Below are positions 1-6,340 of a stretch of DNA of 41,133 nt, piece by piece (the stretch's first letter is position 1; each line of letters begins with the position of its first letter). Both the position numbers and the translations under genes were made by a program. Location of the stretch: assembly GCA_964528095.1 (NCBI GenBank), contig CAZGSG010000012.1, positions 1 to 41,133 of the forward strand. Reading direction: 5' to 3'. The DNA is from CAZGSG01 sp964528095 (lineage in GTDB: Bacteria; Bacteroidota; Bacteroidia; Chitinophagales; Chitinophagaceae). Under the pieces are notes generated by a model. It ran no database searches and was not told the DNA's origin. It saw only the letters and a program-made list of their open reading frames with translations.

Positions 1-225
1 GCTGGGAAAGGAATTACGGAAGGCGACTTTGAAATAATTTTTAACCATGGACATATATTATTGGGTTCTATGATCTTTGAGCGAAATTGGAACAATGAGA
101 ATGCCAGAATATATCTGATTGATTTTCAAATGCGTACAGATTACCTGTATACGAAAATGTTCGGATTTGATACAGGGACTGTGCGGTTTGGAAGTGTAGT
201 CTATCCTAGAGTACTATACGGTTAA
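1..225 (+). CDS. 3' end of an unrecognised protein (partial)
   Basis: Frame 1 is open from the window edge to a TAA at 223-225, giving 74 residues without an internal stop. The tail is rich in aromatic and charged residues (for example FERNWNNENARIYLIDF) and ends in VVYPRVLYG. I do not recognise a family and the start lies outside the window. It converges with the leftward gene ending at 295, with 69 bp between the stops. A chance open frame cannot be excluded at this length, but the residue composition looks coding. Confidence 0.5.
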   Translation, partial: AGKGITEGDFEIIFNHGHILLGSMIFERNWNNENARIYLIDFQMRTDYLYTKMFGFDTGTVRFGSVVYPRVLYG

Positions 226-294
226 ATCGAACACTCACTAATAAGTACGGTTAGATAGCTTCGTTTATTTACAGTTATTTAAAAGAGTGGTGGC

Positions 295-3200
295 TTATTT
301 TTTCATAAATGCCAGTCGCTTATTTAGAGTTCCGCCTTTCACTTCTATCCAATAAGTTCCTGCTGCGAGTTTATCGGTTTGCAAATGAATATATGAACTG
401 CCAGGGCCTGCTTCCACGAATTGCCGATGTATTATCCTGCCTGAGTTGTCTATCATTGATACATGTAATCTTGCGGAATGTAGTAACTGCAATTGCATGC
501 CTGTATTACCGTTTGTAGGATTAGGATAAAGGGATAGATTAATTCCCCGCTCACCATTTATCGTAACGATAGTAGAATAAGAATACCGGCCATCCTGATC
601 TTGCATTTTTAAACGGTAATGTAAGCGGTTATTCCCAGACGATAATGCATCGCTGTCAGTAAAGAAATAGCTTGCATTATCGCCCCTGGTCACAAGATCT
701 CCTATTGCAGAAAAATTCCTGCCATCTGTACTTTTTTCTACGATAAAGCTCTTTGTTTGGATCTCATTGCTGGTCTTCCAGTTTAGTAGTACATCTGCAC
801 CCGATTTATTTGCATGAAATTCCAGTAAGGTCAGCGGCAGCGAGAGAAAAGTCTTGCCAGTAAAATAAAAGGAAGAAAAAGAAGAAATAGTCGCGGTGAT
901 TATATAACCATTGTCGTATTCAGTGGTTGTTGCGGGTATCAATGTTGCCGTATTTTGTATGACTCCGCTACAGGCGTTTCCGTTTTTGAAGAAATCAAGA
1001 TCATCGATTGTATTAATCCCTGATGGCTGGCCTTGCAAGTTGGTAGCGTCGCGCAATGTTTCATATTCATTCCTTGTAATATAAAGACGTATATCTACAG
1101 GTGTTGCTGGCTGAACAGCAGGAGTAATGGTCAGGTTTCTATTCAGATATAATCTCCCTGTAGCATCCTCTCTTACGGAACCATTATGTACATACACTTG
1201 GTAATTGACAAGACCAAGGTTATTACCATTGGCATTGATCTCTGCTACTACATCTCCGTTAAAATCAACTAAAGGTACCCATACTGCATTATTTGAATTG
1301 TCAATTAAAACAGAAAGAGGAGCAGTACAGGCACCAAGTATACCCATTGAAACAGGTGCAGGAACCCGAACAAGGTTATTGTTTTCGGGAGAAGCACCAT
1401 CAAGCCCGTTAAAATGATGCTTTACTGTATATGTAGCTGCAACAGGATCAAATTCAAATACAACACCTTTGTTATGCAAGCCGCCATCCCGGCTCACCCC
1501 ATATAAATATTGCCCGCTTGAAGTAAACCCTCCTTTTGGGAAAGATCCTGTGGCGACTGTCATGTCGAGTATTTTTGTGTAGCTATTTGACACTGGGGCA
1601 TATGAAAAAATCACACCTGCATCATTTGCCCCACCTCTGGCGGTAGTTCCATACAACAATCCATTTTTTTCAACCAGGTTTCCATAGGGGTTTATCCCAT
1701 CTCCAGTTCGGAAATTGTACTTTAATGCATACACATTTGTAGCGGGATTCCACTCGTAAATCATCCCTGCGGGGTTATCAGGATGACCAGAGAATACCAC
1801 ATAGAATTTCCCATTCCATAGTGATAAAGTAGCATTAAGGTTTTCTATCGTTATATGGCCGAGTGGTACCTTCAGGGTAACAGTTGTTGTAGCAGGATCC
1901 CATTCATAAATAGAATTATTCCCGATGCCATAAAATTTATCGTTAAACTGTATTAGTTCTTTATTACTGATATAAGGGTGAATGTCAACATCTGTTTTTG
2001 AGAAAATATCCGTCACTGGGTTCCATTCAAATAAAGCTCCGCTTATGTTAAGATGCCCTTCGTTTCTAATTCCACCATACAATTTATTATCTTTTACAGT
2101 AAGTCCTTTGTACGAACCGCAAAGCAATACATCAGATAGGTTTTTTTGTTTGGTAAATCCATCACTCCCAGGTTTCCATTCAAATAAAGTGCCTTCATTT
2201 TTTAAACCTCCTTGTCTGTTTAGTCCATAAAACACCCCTTTAATGTAAGCCAGTTCACCGACAGGATAAGCACCTTTGCTTATATCTTCATTCATCTCAA
2301 TTTTTTTGACTGCACTATTCGAAACAGGGTCATATTCAAAAATAGTTGGAAGTACTTCTTTAGTAGAGCTACCTCTAGTCATCCCAAGCAATTTTCCAGA
2401 AGGGCTCAGGGTTAGGGACGTGGACGAGCCAATACCTATATCCATATGCATATCTATTTTTTTTACCAGGGCATTGGTTTCTGGATCCCATTCAAAAATG
2501 ACCCCTTCATTTGTGGCGCCACCATCGCTACTGGTTCCATAAAATTTTCCGTTTAATAGGGTAAGACCAGCATCACAATAGTGGCCAATAGGGTAAATGT
2601 CTGTCCGCTTTGTGCAAGTACTGGTGAGCGTATCCCATTCAAAAATTACGCCGCCATTACCCAACCCATTTCTCGAAGTAGTGCCGTAGAATTTTCCATT
2701 ATTAAAAATCAGATTTTGTTGTGAAGCAAGACCTGCCATAGATGCCCGGTTTTTATAAATATTGGTTATAGGATCCCATTCAAATATCCAGGACCTTGCT
2801 ATTCCATAGAATTTTTCACCCACCAGGATCATATCATTGTAGAGACTACCTCCTATTGATATTTTTTTGACTAGAATATTGGTCGCAGGGTCCCATTCAA
2901 TAATACTGTTTGATGTCATGCCATAAAATTTATCCCTGAATAGGACAAACCCACCTTCGGGATGAACACCAGTCTCAGTAGAGAGATATTGTTTCACCCG
3001 GAAGATATTCGTCACCGGATCCCATTCAAAAATGGCTCCATCCGCAAACCCGCCCTTTACTTCAGCAGACATTCCATAGATCTTATTATTCCAGACTGCC
3101 AGGTTCCCATTCCCCCACATGCCATAAGCTTCAAGGTCAATCTTTTTGGTAAACGTATTCGTGACAGAATTCCATTCGAACAGTACCGAAGGTCCTCCTT

Positions 3201-3456
3201 CTGTGTAGCCATAATACAGGTCATTCAATTTCAGAAGTTTTGCGAAGTTTGGGCCTTTTGCGTGATTGATCGCTGGGATACTAAACCGATTCCGGAAGTT
3301 ATTACCAGCAGCATCCATGCTATAAATATTACCTACTCCTGAAGTGCCTCCGGCGGGAGTAGTGCCCCAAAGCTGAAAAACTCCTTGTGCAGCAACGTTG
3401 GACGGGCTAAAGTAGATGAAAAAGAAAAACAGGGGGAAAATAGTAATTGATCGCAT
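295..3456 (-). CDS. Secreted GloVer-repeat protein with T9SS sorting domain
   Basis: This 1053-residue protein starts with a signal peptide (hydrophobic run after MRSITIF, AQ cleavage site near residue 24). Residues about 28-700 hold roughly 14 repeats built on a G-K-FYG-T..GG...G.IFEWDP.TN motif. I count 13 clear versions of the [IVL][FIY]E[WYF]-x-P core plus one diverged N-terminal copy, as in the GloVer tandem-repeat family, which probably forms a propeller-like or beta-rich surface. A middle module (about 710-880) and an FnIII-like segment (about 885-970) follow. Residues 973-1053 are a type A T9SS C-terminal domain (LYPNPTNG, then LAAGTYWIEV, ending in KRLAFMKK). By family knowledge such proteins cross the outer membrane by T9SS and are released or anchored on the surface. 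The ligand is unknown. A near-consensus -7 element (GATATTTG) lies at 3503-3510 on the minus strand. Confidence 0.9.
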   Translation of the reverse strand: MRSITIFPLFFFFIYFSPSNVAAQGVFQLWGTTPAGGTSGVGNIYSMDAAGNNFRNRFSIPAINHAKGPNFAKLLKLNDLYYGYTEGGPSVLFEWNSVTNTFTKKIDLEAYGMWGNGNLAVWNNKIYGMSAEVKGGFADGAIFEWDPVTNIFRVKQYLSTETGVHPEGGFVLFRDKFYGMTSNSIIEWDPATNILVKKISIGGSLYNDMILVGEKFYGIARSWIFEWDPITNIYKNRASMAGLASQQNLIFNNGKFYGTTSRNGLGNGGVIFEWDTLTSTCTKRTDIYPIGHYCDAGLTLLNGKFYGTSSDGGATNEGVIFEWDPETNALVKKIDMHMDIGIGSSTSLTLSPSGKLLGMTRGSSTKEVLPTIFEYDPVSNSAVKKIEMNEDISKGAYPVGELAYIKGVFYGLNRQGGLKNEGTLFEWKPGSDGFTKQKNLSDVLLCGSYKGLTVKDNKLYGGIRNEGHLNISGALFEWNPVTDIFSKTDVDIHPYISNKELIQFNDKFYGIGNNSIYEWDPATTTVTLKVPLGHITIENLNATLSLWNGKFYVVFSGHPDNPAGMIYEWNPATNVYALKYNFRTGDGINPYGNLVEKNGLLYGTTARGGANDAGVIFSYAPVSNSYTKILDMTVATGSFPKGGFTSSGQYLYGVSRDGGLHNKGVVFEFDPVAATYTVKHHFNGLDGASPENNNLVRVPAPVSMGILGACTAPLSVLIDNSNNAVWVPLVDFNGDVVAEINANGNNLGLVNYQVYVHNGSVREDATGRLYLNRNLTITPAVQPATPVDIRLYITRNEYETLRDATNLQGQPSGINTIDDLDFFKNGNACSGVIQNTATLIPATTTEYDNGYIITATISSFSSFYFTGKTFLSLPLTLLEFHANKSGADVLLNWKTSNEIQTKSFIVEKSTDGRNFSAIGDLVTRGDNASYFFTDSDALSSGNNRLHYRLKMQDQDGRYSYSTIVTINGERGINLSLYPNPTNGNTGMQLQLLHSARLHVSMIDNSGRIIHRQFVEAGPGSSYIHLQTDKLAAGTYWIEVKGGTLNKRLAFMKK

Positions 3457-3694
3457 AAGAGGTGGCTGCAGTGCAAGTTGGTGAGAAATGAATATCCTGT
3501 ATCAAATATCCACCTCTAATATATAAGTACGAAATATTTCTACTGCGCTTTAGTTAGCTTACAGCAAAGAAGTTTAAAATAAAAGTAATAAATAGCCCAG
3601 AGCGAAGTAGTATTTTTCATAAAAATAAGCAGTTGGTAAAGAGCCAGCAAACAGTGAGATAGCCTGAGCAATTTATTCTCTTATTAATACCCCT

Positions 3695-3792
3695 TAATCA
3701 AATCAGCCAAATATAAAGATAAATATATAGATTTGGCTGATTTGATTATTAAAATTAGCCAAATCCTAGTATAATTAGATAGATTTGGCTAA
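3695..3792. repeat. Four AGCCAAAT half-sites at exact 26-bp spacing, alternating orientation
   Basis: AGCCAAAT occurs at 3705-3712 and 3757-3764, and its reverse complement ATTTGGCT at 3731-3738 and 3783-3790. Each start is exactly 26 bp from the next. The first pair sits in a perfect 18-bp inverted repeat (3695-3712 with 3731-3748, 18-nt loop). The second pair sits in an 11-bp one (TTAGCCAAATC 3755-3765 with GATTTGGCTAA 3782-3792). The whole is readable as an imperfect 52-bp tandem duplication. Both ATTTGGCT copies overlap a perfect TAnnTTTG promoter element, so an operator role is likely. This is inferred from the sequence only. Confidence 0.85.
3780..3787 (+). promoter_or_regulatory. Bacteroidota -7 element (TAGATTTG) of the DUF234 ATPase gene
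   Basis: TAGATTTG matches the TAnnTTTG -7 consensus exactly and ends 14 nt before the ATG at 3802, predicting a very short leader. An identical copy lies at 3728-3735 in the preceding repeat unit. Both copies overlap the ATTTGGCT half-site. No convincing -33 TTTG is seen at the usual distance (only TTAG at 3755-3758). Confidence 0.55.
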
Positions 3793-3801
3793 CTTGGTGT
3801 C

Positions 3802-5241
3802 ATGGAAAGCATAATCGGAAGAGAAGAAGAACGCCGCGAATTTCAACGACTCCTTCACACGGGAGAATCGGAGTTTATTGCTGTATATGGGAGAAGAAGA
3901 GTAGGAAAAACATTCCTGATCAGGGAATTCTTCAACGGCGAATTTGATTTTTACCTCACAGGGATGGCCAATACCAACCTTTCGGGTCAGTTGGCCAATT
4001 TTCAATTGGCTATAAAAAAATATGATACAAAAGATAAAATAAAAGAACCGGCAACAAACTGGATGGAAGCTTTTCAACAGCTCACCCAGGTTTTGACAAC
4101 AGCAAAGACCAGGAAAAAAGTAGTATTCCTGGATGAAATGCCCTGGCTGGATACTGCGCAGTCGGGCTTTATCACTGCGCTTGAATATTTCTGGAACTCC
4201 TGGGCCAGTGCCCGTAAAGATATACTGTTGATCGTTTGCGGTTCGGCCGCATCCTGGATGATCAATAAACTCATTCATAATACCGGAGGATTATATAACC
4301 GGGTAACTTATCGCATGAAACTGGAGCCATTCACTTTGCGTGAATGCGCCGAGTACTTTAGTAATAAATCGGCAATTTTTGACCGTTACCAACTTATTCA
4401 ATTGTATATGGTCATGGGTGGCATTCCTTTTTACCTGAAACAGGTAAATCCCGTGATGAGTGCCGCACAAAATATCAACAAACTCTGTTTTAATCCTTCG
4501 GGTATACTATATGATGAGTTTGACGATCTGTACAGATCCCTGTTCAACAGGGCCGATAAACATATTGCCATTATTGAAGCACTTAGCAAAAAAAATAAGG
4601 GGTTAACCCGTGACGAACTGATCGCGGCTGCTAAAATGCCCAGCGGAGGCACCACTACCAGTATTTTAAAAGAACTGGAGGAAAGCGGTTTTATCAGGAA
4701 ATACAGTCCCTATGGTAAAAAAGAAAAGAACAGTCTTTACCAGTTAAGCGATTTTTATTCTCTCTTTTACCTGAAGTTTATCAAAGCAAAAAATACACTG
4801 GATGAAAATCACTGGCTGCACGGTTTAGACAGCCCGGTACAAAGGGCCTGGTCTGGTTATGCCTATGAGCAGGTATGCCTGGCGCACCTGGATGAAATAA
4901 AAAAAGCATTGGGAATAAGTGGAATCCTGACCTCTGCTTCATCATGGATAACGACCGGTAAAGAAGGAGCGCAGATCGACCTGGTCATTGACCGGGCTGA
5001 CGGCGTTATTAATCTTTGTGAAATGAAATTTTCCATTCACAACTTTACTATCACCAAAAAATATGAAGAAGAGTTGCGTAAAAAGATCAGTCTCTTCCGC
5101 GAAGAATCGAAAACACGCAAAGCGCTTTCATTGACAATGATCACGAGTTTTGGCCTGAACAGGAATATGCATTCCAATTCTGTGGTACAACAGGAATTGA
5201 CAATGGACGCATTGTTTGAACCGGGTCGAATTAAAAATTGA
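3802..5241 (+). CDS. STAND-like ATPase with winged helix and DUF234 (PD-(D/E)xK-like) C-terminus
   Basis: A 479-residue protein of the ATPase_2/DUF234 class, common in archaea and Bacteroidota. The Walker A motif is GRRRVGKT (30-37) and the Walker B motif is VVFLDE (107-112). A sensor-like CGSAASWM segment (146-153) and an MGGIPFYL segment (205-212) are typical of the family. A winged-helix region follows at about 255-315 (GLTRDELIAAAKMPSGGTTT). The C-terminal part keeps the spacing of a PD-(D/E)xK fold: E356 in GYAYE, D393 in QIDLVID and E407-x-K409 in CEMKFS. The DUF234 region is thus probably nuclease-like, although cleavage activity is not demonstrated by sequence. The gene stands alone, converging on the methyltransferase gene. 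The biological role is unknown. A regulatory or self-regulating NTPase is plausible given the winged helix and the promoter array. Confidence 0.85.
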   Translation: MESIIGREEERREFQRLLHTGESEFIAVYGRRRVGKTFLIREFFNGEFDFYLTGMANTNLSGQLANFQLAIKKYDTKDKIKEPATNWMEAFQQLTQVLTTAKTRKKVVFLDEMPWLDTAQSGFITALEYFWNSWASARKDILLIVCGSAASWMINKLIHNTGGLYNRVTYRMKLEPFTLRECAEYFSNKSAIFDRYQLIQLYMVMGGIPFYLKQVNPVMSAAQNINKLCFNPSGILYDEFDDLYRSLFNRADKHIAIIEALSKKNKGLTRDELIAAAKMPSGGTTTSILKELEESGFIRKYSPYGKKEKNSLYQLSDFYSLFYLKFIKAKNTLDENHWLHGLDSPVQRAWSGYAYEQVCLAHLDEIKKALGISGILTSASSWITTGKEGAQIDLVIDRADGVINLCEMKFSIHNFTITKKYEEELRKKISLFREESKTRKALSLTMITSFGLNRNMHSNSVVQQELTMDALFEPGRIKN

Positions 5242-5305
5242 AAATTGAAAAAATCAAGCTTAAAGCTCATCACCTATTGCGGAGGCTATTTTTGAATTTT
5301 TAATT
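5229..5305. repeat. AT-rich intergenic inverted-repeat element, copy A
   Basis: The left arm (AATTAAAAATTGAAAATTG, 5229-5247) is approximately complementary to the right arm (TTTTTGAATTTTTAATT, 5289-5305). The left arm overlaps the stop codon of the ATPase gene. The right arm lies 5 nt beyond the methyltransferase stop. Read on the minus strand it begins ATTAAAAATTCAAAAATAG and reaches CCG, like copies B and C. It may act as a bidirectional terminator for the convergent pair. Confidence 0.55.
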
Positions 5306-5310
5306 AGCAA

Positions 5311-6159
5311 TCACTTCACCGCTGCAATAATAATAGAAGAATAAGGCAATACGATGCTGCCATCTTTATCCTGTTTTTCTTTCAATAACTTAAAAAGGTC
5401 TTCTTTGACTTTTTTCCGGGTAGTATCATCGGTTTGCCCAAGCGCCGCAACGACCGGGGCCGCCACATCGTTCATAACTGTCCAGTAGTGTTCGGAGCTT
5501 TCGTATTTATCTGTGCCCTCTACCAGTTGCTCATTTACGGTGGTAAACCCGGCAGCTGTCAATAAGCCCGCTATCATACCTGGCGAGGCGCAACGGAACA
5601 TCGATGGTCCATTGGGTGGCGGTGCCGGCATTTCAAGGTTCTTTTTTAATGCGCTCATCATAGCGCCTATCCAGGTGTTTTTTTCAGGTGCACCCCAAAC
5701 GGATGTAGCCATTCGGCCGCCTGGCTTCAGCACACGATACATTTCTTTTGCTGCCAGCGCCATATCAGGGAAAAACATAAATCCCATTCGGCAGGAGATC
5801 GCGTCAAAATGAGCATCATCAAAAGGCAGTTCGCTTACATCTGCTACCCTGGCTGAGTAATTAGTAATGTGTTTTGCCTGCGCCTGTTCATTAGCCAGTT
5901 CAATCATCAACGGCGAAAGATCTGTACCTATTACTGATCCATGGCGGGCTATACCGGCAATGCTAATACCTGGTTCGCCGGTACCCGTTGCAATGTCTAA
6001 TACATCGTCTGCCGGGCCGGGTTCAATTAGCTCGATGATCTTATCACCCATGGGTTTTAAAAAATCCATCATGCGGGCATCCCATTTTTTCCAGCCTGGT
6101 GAAAATTTATCCCAGGATGCTTTTTGCTGGTCTCGTATATCTAGTTGTTGCTGATCCAT
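5311..6159 (-). CDS. Class I SAM-dependent methyltransferase (UbiE/methyltransferase-11 type)
   Basis: The 282-residue protein carries SAM-binding motif I (VLDIATGTGEPG, residues 53-64), an acidic residue after strand 2 (GTDLSPLMIELA), and a post-motif segment (LPFDDAHFDAISCRMGFMFF) followed by EMYRVLKPGGRMATSVWG. This is the standard order of the methyltransferase-11/UbiE class. The length is normal. The substrate cannot be told from sequence: small-molecule or quinone-like acceptors are usual for this class, and no biosynthetic genes lie next to it. It is transcribed leftward and is 181 bp from the dehydrogenase gene upstream, so it probably has its own promoter. Confidence 0.85.
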   Translation of the reverse strand: MDQQQLDIRDQQKASWDKFSPGWKKWDARMMDFLKPMGDKIIELIEPGPADDVLDIATGTGEPGISIAGIARHGSVIGTDLSPLMIELANEQAQAKHITNYSARVADVSELPFDDAHFDAISCRMGFMFFPDMALAAKEMYRVLKPGGRMATSVWGAPEKNTWIGAMMSALKKNLEMPAPPPNGPSMFRCASPGMIAGLLTAAGFTTVNEQLVEGTDKYESSEHYWTVMNDVAAPVVAALGQTDDTTRKKVKEDLFKLLKEKQDKDGSIVLPYSSIIIAAVK

Positions 6160-6239
6160 AAAAGGTGATTTTAAATGAGGTAGAAATTATTTACACTATA
6201 GCATACATGTCTATAGTAGCATAATCAGACCTTTTACTC

Positions 6240-6274
6240 GTGGAATAAGATATACTAATGTAACATTATTCCAC
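6240..6274. repeat. 9-bp perfect inverted repeat upstream of the methyltransferase gene
   Basis: GTGGAATAA (6240-6248) is matched by TTATTCCAC (6266-6274) around a 17-nt loop. It lies 80-115 bp upstream of the methyltransferase start and after the dehydrogenase stop. There is no T-run beside it, so an operator is more likely than a terminator. Two CTATAG hexamers (6196-6201 and 6211-6216) lie between it and the gene. Confidence 0.35.
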
Positions 6275-6340
6275 TTAACCAGCTAAAATATAAGGAGAGA
6301 CAAGGAGTGTACAAGTACCATCTTATGTTTTGTTCCGCTC

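Larger units (their letters stand above)
3457..3801. other. 345-bp divergent intergenic region
   Basis: No gene is seen here. The region separates the leftward GloVer protein from the rightward ATPase gene. It is AT-rich. It contains a small hairpin (TATTTTT at 3611-3617 with AAAAATA at 3621-3627). The last 100 bp carry the phased inverted-repeat array described separately. Confidence 0.7.

Noticed and set aside
3695..3792. The repeated AGCCAAAT array as a CRISPR or transposon end
   Set aside because: Copies alternate in orientation, are only 8-18 bp, and have no unique spacers. No matching copy is seen after the ATPase gene, so they do not bracket it as element ends.
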